In this document: one piece after another, positions 24,914 through 34,154 of the stretch | How the letters are laid out: every line of letters begins with the position of its first letter | Position numbering within the stretch: the stretch's first letter is position 1 | Source of the DNA: Alphaproteobacteria bacterium | GTDB lineage: Bacteria > Pseudomonadota > Alphaproteobacteria > Micavibrionales > Micavibrionaceae | Direction of reading: 5' to 3' | Assembly (NCBI GenBank): GCA_018608245.1 | Contig: JABAZY010000052.1 | Coordinates: forward strand, 3,624-67,623 | Length of the DNA: 64,000 bases | Position numbers and translations under genes: made by a program | Notes under the pieces: model-generated | Databases searched by the model: none | What the model saw: the letters and a program-made list of their open reading frames with translations, nothing else | What the model was told of the DNA's origin: nothing

Positions 24914-26347
24914 ATGAGTATTGACCAGCAGATTGACGAAGCTTTTAAGCCGATTGCCAAGGCAATATCGGACACTATTTTCTATGCGGAACCTATTACA
25001 GGCTATGACATTAAGCTGATTTTGGTTTGGCTAGTCCTTATCTCGTTGTTCCTTACTATATATTTGGGATTTATAAACCTTCGCTATTTCAAGCATTCTA
25101 TCAATATCCTGCGTGGTAAATACGATAAAAAGAATGATAAAGGTCAGATTAATCGTTTTCAAGCTTTAGCAACCTCGTTGTCAGGCACGGTTGGTTTGGG
25201 GAATATTGGTGGCGTCGCTGTAGCGGTGTCTACTGGTGGCCCTGGAGCGTTATTCTGGATGGCGATGATGGGTTTGTTTGGGATGAGTGCCAAGTTCGCG
25301 GAAGCGGCTCTTGGGGTTAAATACAGGGTTATTGCCGATGATGGGCAGGTCTCTGGTGGGCCAATGTATTATATCAAGGCCGCGTTTGAGAATATTGGTA
25401 TGGCTAAAATGGGTGCGTTTTTCGCCTTTCTATTTGCTGTTTGTATTGTTGGTGGAGCTGTAGGGGCAGGAAACATGTTCCAGTCTAATCAGGCGTTTCA
25501 ACAAGTTTTAAATGTAACGGGTGGCGAAGAGAGCGTGCTTGCGGGCAAAGGTTGGATGTTTGGTATCTTCTTGGCGGTTTTGGTCGGTGCCGTGATTATC
25601 GGTGGGCTGAAATCTATCGCAGCTGCGGCATCTAAAATTGTGCCCCTGATGGGAGCCATATATTTAGTGGCTGGATTAGTGGTTATTGCGATGAATGCAT
25701 CGGCTATTCCTGCTGGGTTTGCGACTATCTTTGAAACAGCTTTAACGCCAGAGGCTGGTTTTGGGGCTGTGTTGGGGGCGTTGCTTATTGGAGTTCAACG
25801 GGCGGCGTTTTCTAATGAGGCTGGTATTGGGTCTGCGGCTATTCCACATTCTGCTGCGAAAACTAACGATCATGTGTCTCAGGGCTTTGTTGCTATGCTG
25901 GGGCCGTTCATTGACACAATCGTCATCTGTATGGTGACAGGCTTGGTTATTGTGATGAGCGGTGTATATGAGGGTAGTGACGGCATGGAAGGGGTGACAT
26001 TAACCTCCAGCGCCTTTGAATCTGCTATACCTTGGTTCCCTTATGTCTTAACGCTGACGGTATTCTTGTTTGCTTTTTCAACGATGATTGCTTGGTTTTA
26101 TTACGGGCTTAAGGGGCTTCAGTATTTGGTTGGTAACTGTAAGTTTTCAGAGAATGCTTATAAGATCGCGTTTTGTTTATTTATCATTGTTGGGGCATCA
26201 ACGAAGCTTGGGTCTATTATAGATTTCTCTGATGCGATGATATTCGCGATGGCTATTCCGAATGTTTTAGCATTGTATTTATTAGCACCAGAGTTAAAGT
26301 TAGATATTAAAAAATATCTGCAAAACATTGATAAGATTAAGAAATAA
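24914..26347 (+). CDS. Alanine/glycine:cation symporter (AGCS family)
   Basis: A secondary transporter that imports alanine or glycine with Na+ or H+. The 477-aa product has about 10-11 membrane segments and the family motifs LSGTVGLGNIGGVAVAV and GGPGALFWMAMMGLFGMSAKFAE (at about 92-130), with GVQRAAFSNEAGIGSAAIPH near 295-315. GGGAG precedes the ATG. It appears monocistronic: a terminator lies upstream and an intergenic region rich in regulatory motifs downstream. Na+ versus H+ coupling cannot be read from the sequence. Confidence 0.94.
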   Translation: MSIDQQIDEAFKPIAKAISDTIFYAEPITGYDIKLILVWLVLISLFLTIYLGFINLRYFKHSINILRGKYDKKNDKGQINRFQALATSLSGTVGLGNIGGVAVAVSTGGPGALFWMAMMGLFGMSAKFAEAALGVKYRVIADDGQVSGGPMYYIKAAFENIGMAKMGAFFAFLFAVCIVGGAVGAGNMFQSNQAFQQVLNVTGGEESVLAGKGWMFGIFLAVLVGAVIIGGLKSIAAAASKIVPLMGAIYLVAGLVVIAMNASAIPAGFATIFETALTPEAGFGAVLGALLIGVQRAAFSNEAGIGSAAIPHSAAKTNDHVSQGFVAMLGPFIDTIVICMVTGLVIVMSGVYEGSDGMEGVTLTSSAFESAIPWFPYVLTLTVFLFAFSTMIAWFYYGLKGLQYLVGNCKFSENAYKIAFCLFIIVGASTKLGSIIDFSDAMIFAMAIPNVLALYLLAPELKLDIKKYLQNIDKIKK

Positions 26348-26533
26348 GTGTTTCTGTTAAGTTTAAAAATACCATATACGCTACGTTTTATTTTATCCAC
26401 AGGTTAAGACCTGCTTAAAGCCCTATAAAGTCTCAATAAATGAGCAAATTTGAGCTGTACTTGTGGATATGTGGATAAGTGCTTTTATATAGCGCTTGTC
26501 TAGGACGTTGCGCCTGCGCATAGTCATATTATT
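26348..26533. other. Intergenic region with clustered DnaA boxes and a CtrA-type motif (candidate replication origin or cell-cycle control region)
   Basis: The 186 bp between the symporter and the large membrane protein gene contain no ORF. They hold a perfect DnaA box TTATCCACA (26393-26401), a perfect reverse box TGTGGATAA (26470-26478) and a one-mismatch reverse box TGTGGATAT (26462-26470) abutting it. Between them is TTAA-N7-TTAA (26404-26418). The first 50 bp (26346-26395) are AT-rich, as expected of an unwinding element. Alphaproteobacterial origins known from Caulobacter combine DnaA and CtrA sites. The region is short for an origin; it could instead regulate the downstream gene. Confidence 0.4.
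26404..26418 (+). promoter_or_regulatory. CtrA-type binding motif
   Basis: TTAA (26404-26407), seven bases, TTAA (26415-26418): this matches the TTAA-N7-TTAA consensus of the alphaproteobacterial master regulator CtrA. It lies three bases after a perfect DnaA box and about 115 bp before the 26534 start codon. The motif is palindromic and AT-rich, so chance occurrence is possible; the company of DnaA boxes raises the interest. Confidence 0.45.
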
Positions 26534-28399
26534 ATGATAAATTCTATAAAAGATAAGCTGTTAAGTGGCGGTAAACGCACGAAAAAATCACGCCTTAAAC
26601 GTGATATTAACAGTGTACCTTTTACGTCTGGCGATAAACCTGCCGAAAAAGACGACCATATTTCAATTCCTGATAGTTCTACGGGTGGTTTAGGTAATAT
26701 CCGTATCATCTCAGAACCTAATCGTGATCAGCATATGCAAAGTGATGAAGAGTTTCTACGTGAGCTTGAAAAAGAGATGGAAGCAGAAGAGCGCTTAGAA
26801 GCTCAATTGGCAGAAGAGTTAGATAAACGCATTACACATCAAGCAAGGCGCTTAGCTCAATTAAAAGCGGAGCCCGAGCCAGAAGGATATGATGAGGAAG
26901 AGTTGGTGCTGGGCGAGGAAGTAGAGCCTGAAGAAGATAATATGGCGTTTCCTTTCCATGAGGAAGAAGTTGCCAAGGAGCAAAAACAATATAAACAAGA
27001 AACCAAGGCGAGTGAAAAAACGCTAGAGCAGAGCAGGTTAGCGGATCGTAAGCGCCGTAAAATGTTAATGCTGATTGCGATTACGTTTAGCGCGATATGG
27101 CTAGGATTAGCGATTGGGTATTATGCGCGTTCATACTCTGAATGGGGTTTAATCTTTAGCACGCCGCCGCATATTGTAGGGATATTTTTAGCAGGTTTAT
27201 TGGCGCCAATTGTCCTTTGTTGGTACTTATTGGGCTTATTTAGACCAAGAAGACGCGAAAATCGCGAAAATATTGCTTATAATCATGATTTTCAACCGCA
27301 TGACTTCCCATCTCGTGAGAATTTGTATCTATTTCACAAGGATATTGAGCGTTTTTGTGTTCAGGGGGCTGAGCTGGCTGCTTATTCAAAAGCAATGGCG
27401 CAGACCATCCCTGATGCACGAGAGCGTCTAAAAGAAGATGTACGTATGTTCTTGGAGTTCTCTGACAAGACAGCAGAATCGGTTAATACCCTAACGACTT
27501 TACTTGCTGAGCGTTCTGAGCGTTTCATGGAAGTGATTAATGAGATTGAAGAACGAACAACGAGCCTAAATGCTGAAATGCATGAAGGTATCAAGGAAAC
27601 TTACGAAGAGGCCAAGGAACTATCTGAGCAAATAGGCGGGATAGCGACCGATATTCGTCATATTCAAGGAGCATCGCAGGAGCTTCACGTTGATATCAAG
27701 GCCGCCAATAAGGAGCTATCGTCTGAGGCAGATCGTATTGCTGATGTGTCGTTGAAGGCCTCTAAGGTTATTCAACAGGCTTCTGGCTCGTTTGCACTTC
27801 AATCCGGTGCGTTGATTAAGGCGATGGATGAAGTGAAGGATTATAGCCAAGGGCTGGATCAAAATATTAGCGCGGCTGCAGCTTCTGGCGGGCGTAGTTT
27901 CCGTGAAGAAATGCGTGCGCCTGCACAAATTCCACCAGTTGAGCGCCGTAAGGCTTTTTCGGTCCCATTACCTACATCTGTGCCGAACCCGATGACATCA
28001 CCTAACAATATGCCTGTAAATGCTAATAGCGGTTCGCAATATTCTATCGATGGATTGCATGCAATCTCAATAGATTTAACACGTTCTGTTGATGGACAGG
28101 TGCGGGAGAGTATTTGGGAGTTATACCAAAATGGCGACCGTGAAGCCTTCACGCAATATCTATTGAGTGTTGAGGATAAGGTTTTAAACGCTAAAACATT
28201 CAAGATTTACAAAAATAATGCAGATTTCAGAGGGTATGTATCGCGCTATATACAACAGTTTGAAACGCTTTATGAGGAATTATATGAGGAAGCTGATCGC
28301 AATGATCGCGGGGCATTATTCCCATCTTTAATCCTGAATAGTAATTTAGGGCGTCTATACAAGATACTGTGCCGTTTATCTGGACATCCTGCGCTTTAG
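26534..28399 (+). CDS. Large membrane-anchored coiled-coil protein, possible cell-pole or morphology factor
   Basis: A 621-aa protein in four parts: a basic then acidic N-terminal region (1-165) with a coiled coil at about 68-110; two membrane helices (about 177-197 and 212-236) bounded by KRRK and RPRRR clusters; a long coiled-coil region (about 255-440) with heptad-like patterns; and a C-terminal domain after a Pro/Ser/Asn linker (about 490-621), including FTQYLLSVEDKVLNAKTF and FRGYVSRYIQQFE. From memory, that last domain resembles the C-terminal helical domain of large alphaproteobacterial polar or growth-associated membrane proteins. The start has no Shine-Dalgarno sequence. Confidence 0.75.
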   Translation: MINSIKDKLLSGGKRTKKSRLKRDINSVPFTSGDKPAEKDDHISIPDSSTGGLGNIRIISEPNRDQHMQSDEEFLRELEKEMEAEERLEAQLAEELDKRITHQARRLAQLKAEPEPEGYDEEELVLGEEVEPEEDNMAFPFHEEEVAKEQKQYKQETKASEKTLEQSRLADRKRRKMLMLIAITFSAIWLGLAIGYYARSYSEWGLIFSTPPHIVGIFLAGLLAPIVLCWYLLGLFRPRRRENRENIAYNHDFQPHDFPSRENLYLFHKDIERFCVQGAELAAYSKAMAQTIPDARERLKEDVRMFLEFSDKTAESVNTLTTLLAERSERFMEVINEIEERTTSLNAEMHEGIKETYEEAKELSEQIGGIATDIRHIQGASQELHVDIKAANKELSSEADRIADVSLKASKVIQQASGSFALQSGALIKAMDEVKDYSQGLDQNISAAAASGGRSFREEMRAPAQIPPVERRKAFSVPLPTSVPNPMTSPNNMPVNANSGSQYSIDGLHAISIDLTRSVDGQVRESIWELYQNGDREAFTQYLLSVEDKVLNAKTFKIYKNNADFRGYVSRYIQQFETLYEELYEEADRNDRGALFPSLILNSNLGRLYKILCRLSGHPAL

Positions 28400-28516
28400 G
28401 TTTCGTAATAAAACACGTTGATTGCCCATTGATTGATGAGGCGAATGTCGGCATAATGCGCTTTGGCTATTCGTAGCTAAAATTATTCGAGTTCAATATT
28501 TTAAGGCCTTTCTTGT

Positions 28517-29455
28517 ATGCCAAAAACTAAATTCTGCGTCGGACTTTCTGATATTTCAGATAGCTATATGGGCTGTATCATTGATGATTGGGGCGTGCTT
28601 CATGATGGTGAGGATGCTTTCCCTGAGGCTGTGGATACGCTTAAGTCGTTAAAAGAGCGTCATAAGCACATCATTATTCTGACGAATGACCGTAAAACGG
28701 CATTGCAGAAAAAAGAACAACTTAAGAAAATGAAAATTGGGCCAAGCCTGTATCAGGATATTGTGACCCCAATGGAAGTGGTGCGTAATGGCTTAATCGC
28801 GCAAGATAAAGATTTTTTCAAAGATATTGGTAAGAAAGCTTATCTGTTTACGCATGATGGCGACACGTCGATTTTGGATGATACAGGTGTTGAAGCTGTT
28901 GAAGATATTAATGATGCAGATTTCGTTATTATGATGGGTATGGCCTACCCAAGACGTACGTTGGAATCTTATGAAGAAGATATCAAGGTTGCTATCAAAA
29001 AACGCTTAGCGGCCATTTGCTTAAACCAAGATAGTCGTGGCTTAATTGGTACTAATTTCTTGGTGGGGTCAGCATTGATTGCGCGTCGTTATGAAGATTC
29101 TGGTGGTATTGTTAATTATGTAGGAAAGCCTCATTCTTATATTTACCGTCATTGTGTAGAAATTTTCCAAGAAAAAGAAATTTACCCTGCGCATACAGTT
29201 ATGTTTGGTGACACGATGGCGCATGATGTCATTGGTGCTAATACAATGGGTCTTGATACGTGTTTGTTCAAATCTGGCCTTCACGCCGCTAACTTTATGC
29301 ATTGTGAGAACTTGAAAGAAGTTGATAACGCGCTTAAGAACCTGATTGTTCAATATAACAACGTCATGCCGACTTATTTGGCGGATGAAATGGCGTGGGG
29401 TAATGCGCTCCCAGACCGTAAACACAAAAAACGCAAACTTCCAAAACGTAAATAA
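28517..29455 (+). CDS. HAD-superfamily phosphatase, subfamily IIA (TIGR01459-like)
   Basis: A haloacid dehalogenase-type phosphatase with a C2 cap, of the NagD/TIGR01459 kind; the substrate is unknown. Motif I is IIDDWGVLHDG (nucleophile Asp near 24), motif II IILTNDRK (about 56-63), and motif IV MFGDTMAHDVIGANTMGLDT with Asp pairs. The cap segment spans about 80-210. The 312 aa fit the family (about 280-300). The last 25 residues are very basic (KHKKRKLPKRK), which is unusual and may contact nucleic acid or membrane. A RatA-like gene follows after 12 bp. Confidence 0.87.
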   Translation: MPKTKFCVGLSDISDSYMGCIIDDWGVLHDGEDAFPEAVDTLKSLKERHKHIIILTNDRKTALQKKEQLKKMKIGPSLYQDIVTPMEVVRNGLIAQDKDFFKDIGKKAYLFTHDGDTSILDDTGVEAVEDINDADFVIMMGMAYPRRTLESYEEDIKVAIKKRLAAICLNQDSRGLIGTNFLVGSALIARRYEDSGGIVNYVGKPHSYIYRHCVEIFQEKEIYPAHTVMFGDTMAHDVIGANTMGLDTCLFKSGLHAANFMHCENLKEVDNALKNLIVQYNNVMPTYLADEMAWGNALPDRKHKKRKLPKRK

Positions 29456-29467
29456 ATAGGCAAGTTA

Positions 29468-29905
29468 ATGCTGACTCATGTCGAACAGAAAGAACTGCCA
29501 TACAGCGCAGAACAAATGTTTGAGCTTGTGGCGAGCGTTGATAAGTATGAAGAGTTTCTGCCTTGGTGCATAAAAAGCCGTATTAACGAACGTGAAAATG
29601 ACGGCGCTGTATTTTATGCTGATTTGATTGTTGGCTATAAAATGTTCCGTGAGAAATTTTCATCGTGTGTACTACTTGATGAGCCTAATGAAATCTATAT
29701 TGAATATCTAAAGGGGCCGTTGAAGAACCTAAAGAATAAGTGGGTTTTCACCGATAGAATAGGGGGCGGATGTATTATCGATTTTTCCGTAGAATTTGAA
29801 TTTCGTAATAAGGCGCTACAGAGCTTGGCAACTATGTTTTTCAACGAAGTCGTGAAACGCATGACAGACTCATTTGAAGCGCGTGCAAAAGATATTTACG
29901 GCTGA
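29468..29905 (+). CDS. RatA/Coq10-like START-domain protein (ubiquinone-binding type)
   Basis: A 145-aa SRPBCC-fold protein. In Alphaproteobacteria this family is usually annotated as a ubiquinone-binding Coq10-like protein; the E. coli homologue was called RatA. The family signature is visible at the start (LPYSAEQMFELVASVDKYEEFLPWC), and ADLIVGYKMFREKFSS and NKWVFTDRIGGGCIIDFSVEFEF follow, with the C-terminal helix FFNEVVKRM. The 3' end overlaps the MraZ-like gene on the other strand by 10 bp. It is probably an operon with the HAD gene. Confidence 0.88.
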   Translation: MLTHVEQKELPYSAEQMFELVASVDKYEEFLPWCIKSRINERENDGAVFYADLIVGYKMFREKFSSCVLLDEPNEIYIEYLKGPLKNLKNKWVFTDRIGGGCIIDFSVEFEFRNKALQSLATMFFNEVVKRMTDSFEARAKDIYG

Positions 29906-30327
29906 ACTGGCGTGCTTTCTATCATTCTTTCCGCGTATTCACCGTACGCAGAACTATTTTTCTTCCATGTAGCTAAAGATTGAATTATTATATGATTGCT
30001 ACATCCTGCCATAACAAACTTTCCTTTTTTCTCTAACTCTATGGCGTCAGCGACCTCTTTTGTTATTATTATTCTGCGATCTTTATCGATTTCACCTTCT
30101 GACATATAAGGAGCCGTCATAAGTAATGACAGGTTATCAAAAACCTCGTAAATAGGTTTATTGGTTCCTATCAAGGTTTTATTTTTAGGATTTAGGTGAA
30201 GAAATACTTTTTCGTTAAACTCTTCAATAATAGAGGGGGGAATGACAATGCGGAATTTGCTATCCATAGTAAGGATAGCATGGCCAAAAAAGCCTGTTGC
30301 GCCGTTAAAATCTAAAGTTCCTGCCAT
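29896..30327 (-). CDS. MraZ-like transcription regulator, orphan copy
   Basis: A 143-aa protein with two tandem SpoVT-AbrB-like motifs, the layout of MraZ: ILTMDSKFRIVIPPSIIEE (about 19-37) and GEIDKDRRIIITKEVADAI (about 77-96), with the linking FVMAGCSNHIIIQSL. Canonical MraZ has DSKGRI.IP and D..GRI.IP; here both Gly residues of the motifs are replaced (F and R), so it is divergent. MraZ normally heads the division and cell-wall cluster before rsmH; here neither mraW nor ftsL is near. It may regulate its own promoter (30328-30497) or a distant cluster. Confidence 0.75.
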   Translation of the reverse strand: MAGTLDFNGATGFFGHAILTMDSKFRIVIPPSIIEEFNEKVFLHLNPKNKTLIGTNKPIYEVFDNLSLLMTAPYMSEGEIDKDRRIIITKEVADAIELEKKGKFVMAGCSNHIIIQSLATWKKNSSAYGEYAERMIESTPVQP

Positions 30328-30443
30328 AATAATTTCTCGTTATAATTTTAGGCAAGCGACCTAATGACAACTTGCGATATAGCGTTTCTTTCCTAAATAA
30401 AATAAGAGGGTATTATAAACTTCATATTATGTCAATATTTTGG

Positions 30444-30471
30444 TTGACATAACTTAAACACATAATAGATT
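30444..30471 (+). promoter_or_regulatory. Probable promoter for the 30498 gene
   Basis: A perfect TTGACA (30444-30449) followed after 16 bp by TAGATT (30466-30471) fits a moderate sigma-70 promoter with a short leader to the ATG at 30498. The surrounding word GTTGACATAA recurs at 1636-1645, and TTGACATAA at 1186-1194. Confidence 0.45.
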
Positions 30472-30497
30472 ACGTTAAATTTTATAGGAGAAAAAGC

Positions 30498-30956
30498 ATG
30501 GGACTTATTAAAACCTTGGACGCAGAGAGCATTACACTTATTGGTAATGATTTATTTTATACACCTGCAGAAGAAGGCAGAAAAACACAAGTTGCCCGTG
30601 TTATTGGCGCTATTCCAGATAACGCTATTCATCATAAGGCAAATGAAGCCATTGCCTTGACAGAACATGACGCACAGCAACAAGGGTCACCTTATTATAA
30701 AGTTGAAGAATTATTCACAGGACGATTTGTTATGTCGCCAAAGCTTACTGCTACAACATTTAGGCTGGGTGGTGAATTCGCTGATTCAAGCATGATATCG
30801 TACGGAGATAGCTTAGCAGGCTTTATTGAAAAGCTTAATGCAGATGATGATAGAGCAATTATATCAACTATTGCGGCTTTTGAATTAATTGATGGCAGAA
30901 CTATTGCAACCGACGTTGGTCAAGAGCTTCTGCCGAGCAAATATCGTATAGATTAA
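30498..30956 (+). CDS. Hypothetical protein, 152 aa
   Basis: A soluble protein beginning [19 protein letters not shown], with AGGAGAAAA before the ATG. It seems alpha/beta with no membrane segment, no Cys and no motif I recognise. The stop codon overlaps that of gatB, which converges from the other strand (shared bases 30953-30956). It lies divergent to the MraZ-like gene, 170 bp away, an interval with a promoter for each direction; a shared control region is possible. Confidence 0.65.
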   Translation: MGLIKTLDAESITLIGNDLFYTPAEEGRKTQVARVIGAIPDNAIHHKANEAIALTEHDAQQQGSPYYKVEELFTGRFVMSPKLTATTFRLGGEFADSSMISYGDSLAGFIEKLNADDDRAIISTIAAFELIDGRTIATDVGQELLPSKYRID

Positions 30957-32404
30957 TCTAACTTACCCTTAAGGATATCATTCACCATCTTTGGGTTGGC
31001 TTTGCCTTGGGATTTTTTCATGACTTGGCCGACGAAGAAGCCCAAGAGTTGGACTTTACCGTTTTTGTATTTGGCTAAGTTGTCTGGGTTTTCGGCGATG
31101 ACTTCATCAACGATTTTCTCAATGGCGCCAGTGTCAGTGACTTGTTTTAAGCCTTTTTCTTCGACGATGGCGTTGGCTTCTTTGCCTGAGGCATACATTT
31201 CAGCGAAGACATCCTTGGCAATCTTACCTGAGATTGTGTTGTCAGAGATGAGGGCAATCAGACCGCCTAAATTTTTAGCGGAAATAGGGGATTGTTCGAG
31301 TTTCTTCTCATCTTTGTTTAAAGCACCCAATAGCTCATTGATCACCCAGTTGGCGGCGAGTTTTGCATCATTGTCATTTGCAACGGTCTCAAAGAACTCT
31401 GCACGGCTACGCTCGGCGATTAAGATGCTGGCATCATATAGATTTAGGCTATAATCCCCCATGAAACGGTGTTTCTTTTGGTCTGGAAGCTCTGGCAACG
31501 TTGCTTTGATGTCTTCGATGTATTTCTCTTCTAACACAAGCGGGAGAAGGTCTGGGTCTGGGAAATAACGATAATCATGTGCTTCTTCTTTTGAACGCAT
31601 AGAGCGTGTTTCGTTTTTAGCAGGGTCCCAAAGACGTGTCTCTTGAACAACCTCGCCGCCATCTTCGATTAACTCAATTTGGCGTTCAACCTCAAAATCA
31701 ATGGCTTGATGGACGGCTTTTAACGAGTTGACGTTTTTTATTTCGGCACGTGTCCCCAATTCATCCCCAGGCTTACGCACAGAAACATTCACATCGGCAC
31801 GCATAGAGCCTTCATCCATATTTCCGTTACACGTTTCTAAATAACGTAGGATCATACGGATTTTAGATATGTAGGCGACGGCTTCTTCAGGCCCACGAAT
31901 ATCAGGCTCGGACACGATTTCCATCAAGGCACAGCCAGAACGGTTCAGGTCAACAAAAGATTTCTTAGGGTGTTGGTCATGAACAGACTTACCAGCATCT
32001 TGTTCAAGGTGGAGGCGGGTAATGCCAATTTCCTTGACCGTGCCGTCTGGTAAATCAATCTCGATAACGCCTTTACCTACGATAGGGTCTTCAAATTGTG
32101 AAATTTGATATCCTTGAGGTAAATCTGGGTAGAAGTAGTTTTTACGCGCAAAGATAGATGTGCGCATAATTTCAGCATTTAAGCCAAGGCCTGTACGGAC
32201 AGCTTGTTCAACACATTTTTCGTTAAGCACAGGCAGCATGCCCGGCATTGCTGCATCAACCATTGATACTTGCGTATTTGGCTCGGCGCCAAAATCAGTG
32301 GCGGAGCCTGAGAATAATTTGGAATTGGCAATAATTTGAGCATGGATTTCCAACCCAATAACAATTTCCCATTCGCCTGTTTCACCTTTAACTAAAGCTG
32401 ACAT
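30953..32404 (-). CDS. gatB: Asp-tRNA(Asn)/Glu-tRNA(Gln) amidotransferase subunit B
   Basis: GatB binds the misacylated tRNA and activates it in the GatCAB amidotransferase. The 483-aa product has the family start [22 protein letters not shown], the GGxP-type catalytic domain with [35 protein letters not shown], and the C-terminal YqeY-like helical tail ([38 protein letters not shown]). It follows gatA at 19 bp. Its presence suggests that the organism makes Gln-tRNA and/or Asn-tRNA indirectly. Confidence 0.96.
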   Translation of the reverse strand: MSALVKGETGEWEIVIGLEIHAQIIANSKLFSGSATDFGAEPNTQVSMVDAAMPGMLPVLNEKCVEQAVRTGLGLNAEIMRTSIFARKNYFYPDLPQGYQISQFEDPIVGKGVIEIDLPDGTVKEIGITRLHLEQDAGKSVHDQHPKKSFVDLNRSGCALMEIVSEPDIRGPEEAVAYISKIRMILRYLETCNGNMDEGSMRADVNVSVRKPGDELGTRAEIKNVNSLKAVHQAIDFEVERQIELIEDGGEVVQETRLWDPAKNETRSMRSKEEAHDYRYFPDPDLLPLVLEEKYIEDIKATLPELPDQKKHRFMGDYSLNLYDASILIAERSRAEFFETVANDNDAKLAANWVINELLGALNKDEKKLEQSPISAKNLGGLIALISDNTISGKIAKDVFAEMYASGKEANAIVEEKGLKQVTDTGAIEKIVDEVIAENPDNLAKYKNGKVQLLGFFVGQVMKKSQGKANPKMVNDILKGKLD

Positions 32405-32423
32405 ATTCTGATACCTTCTATCT

Positions 32424-33893
32424 TTATTTATTCAAAAACGGGAATTGTGCGGCGGTTTCAAGTACGCCACCTACCCGTAAAACTGTTTCTTCGTCCCATG
32501 CGCGACCGATGATTTGTAGCCCCAATGGCAAGCCATCTTTGTCTAATCCAGCAGGGACTGACATAGCTGGTAGGCCAGCTAGTGATGACGGCACGGTAAA
32601 TACATCGTTTAGATACATTTTGATCGGATCATCATCGTTTTCACCAATCACGAAAGCGGCGCTTGGCGCGGTTGGTGTCAGAAGCACGTCACATTTTTTG
32701 TAGGCATCGGTGAAGTCATTTGAGATTAAACGGCGAACCTTTTGTGCCTTGATATAATAGGCATCGTAATAACCAGAAGATAGGGCGTATGTGCCGATCA
32801 TGATACGGCGCTTAACTTCGTCGCCAAAACCTTCAGCGCGGGTTTTTTCATATGAGTCAGTTAGGTCTTCGCCTTCAACGCGAAGCCCGTAACGTACACC
32901 GTCATAACGGGCTAGGTTTGATGAACATTCCGCAGGGGCAATGATGTAATAAGTTGGAAGGGCATATTTCGTGTGCGGTAGAGACACATCAACAATTTCT
33001 GCACCAGCGGATTTTAGCCATTCGATCCCTTGTTGCCAGATTTTCTCAATTTCTTCTGGCATACCATCAACGCGGTATTCTTTTGGAACCCCAACTTTTA
33101 AGCCTTTAATGTCACCTGTAAGCGCGCCAGCGAAGTGTGGAACAGGCATATCAGCACTTGTGCTGTCTTTTGGGTCGAAGCCTGACATTGATTCAAGCAA
33201 TAGGGCAGAATCTCGAACGTCACGGGCAAATGCGCCTGGTTGGTCGAGTGATGACGCAAAGGCGACGACGCCCCAACGTGAACAACGTCCATAAGTTGGC
33301 TTAATTCCTGTAATCCCGCAGAATGATGCTGGCTGACGAATTGACCCACCTGTATCTGTGCCTGTGGCGGCCATTGATGTGTAGGCGGCAACAGAAGCGG
33401 CAGATCCACCAGATGATCCACCTGGAACTAATTGTTCATTTGAGCCATCTCTTTTTTTCCATGGGTTAATGACGTTACCAAAATAGCTGGTTGTGTTGGC
33501 TGATCCCATTGCAAATTGATCAAGGTTTACCTTACCTAACATCACCGCACCATCATCCCATAGGTTTTGGGTGGTGGTTGATTCATATTGTGGAATAAAG
33601 CCTTCTAAAATATGGCTAGCAGCCGTTGTCTGTACGCCTTTCGTGCAGAACAAATCTTTGACGGCGATAGGAATTCCTTCCAACAACCCAGCTTTGCCAG
33701 AGGCGCGGCGTTCATCGCTATTAGCAGCCTGCTTTAGCGCAATTTCTGGCGTCTCCGTGATGAAGGCGTTTAGGTCACGTGTTGCTTCTATGGCACTTAT
33801 ATGTGCTTGGGTAAGCTCAACTGAGGTGAAATCACCTTTTTCAAGTCCTTCAAGGGCGGAGGCTAAACTTTGGTGTGTAAGATTTGAGGTCAT
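32424..33893 (-). CDS. gatA: Asp-tRNA(Asn)/Glu-tRNA(Gln) amidotransferase subunit A
   Basis: GatA is the glutaminase/amidase subunit that feeds ammonia to GatB. The 489-aa protein is an amidase-signature enzyme: catalytic Lys 79 ([10 protein letters not shown]), the cis-Ser 160 in [13 protein letters not shown], and the nucleophile Ser 184 in [17 protein letters not shown]. The length is normal. gatA lies between gatC (with a small gene in between) and gatB, and the order gatC-gatA-gatB on the minus strand is the usual one. Confidence 0.96.
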   Translation of the reverse strand: MTSNLTHQSLASALEGLEKGDFTSVELTQAHISAIEATRDLNAFITETPEIALKQAANSDERRASGKAGLLEGIPIAVKDLFCTKGVQTTAASHILEGFIPQYESTTTQNLWDDGAVMLGKVNLDQFAMGSANTTSYFGNVINPWKKRDGSNEQLVPGGSSGGSAASVAAYTSMAATGTDTGGSIRQPASFCGITGIKPTYGRCSRWGVVAFASSLDQPGAFARDVRDSALLLESMSGFDPKDSTSADMPVPHFAGALTGDIKGLKVGVPKEYRVDGMPEEIEKIWQQGIEWLKSAGAEIVDVSLPHTKYALPTYYIIAPAECSSNLARYDGVRYGLRVEGEDLTDSYEKTRAEGFGDEVKRRIMIGTYALSSGYYDAYYIKAQKVRRLISNDFTDAYKKCDVLLTPTAPSAAFVIGENDDDPIKMYLNDVFTVPSSLAGLPAMSVPAGLDKDGLPLGLQIIGRAWDEETVLRVGGVLETAAQFPFLNK

Positions 33894-33915
33894 GGTTTAA
33901 TACTTATCTTATTGG

Positions 33916-34134
33916 TTATTTTTGTTTGGTTATATGCATCAAAATGAAATAGGTAAGAACACCAGCCATTATAAATACAGCCGCTAGAATGGTTGCTGTA
34001 CCTGAACTTTCAAATAAACTGTCCCGCAAAAACCATATAATTAACCCTCCCACTAAATCAAATGCCAAGATAAAGGGGGCAATTTTCCTTAGTGGGAGTG
34101 TTTTAGTGTTTTTTGCTAGATCGTCTGGTCTCAT
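33916..34134 (-). CDS. Small two-helix membrane protein between gatC and gatA
   Basis: A 72-aa protein with a basic N-terminus (DDLAKNTKTLPLRK), then two hydrophobic segments (about 17-36 and 47-66) linked by DSLFESSG. No signal-peptide cleavage site or catalytic motif is seen. It lies in the same direction inside the gat operon, 20 bp downstream of gatC and 22 bp before gatA, so it is likely co-transcribed. I do not recognise a family; it is either an inserted local gene or a small protein of unknown role. Confidence 0.6.
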   Translation of the reverse strand: MRPDDLAKNTKTLPLRKIAPFILAFDLVGGLIIWFLRDSLFESSGTATILAAVFIMAGVLTYFILMHITKQK

Positions 34135-34154
34135 AATTTTGTTCTTTGTTTAAT

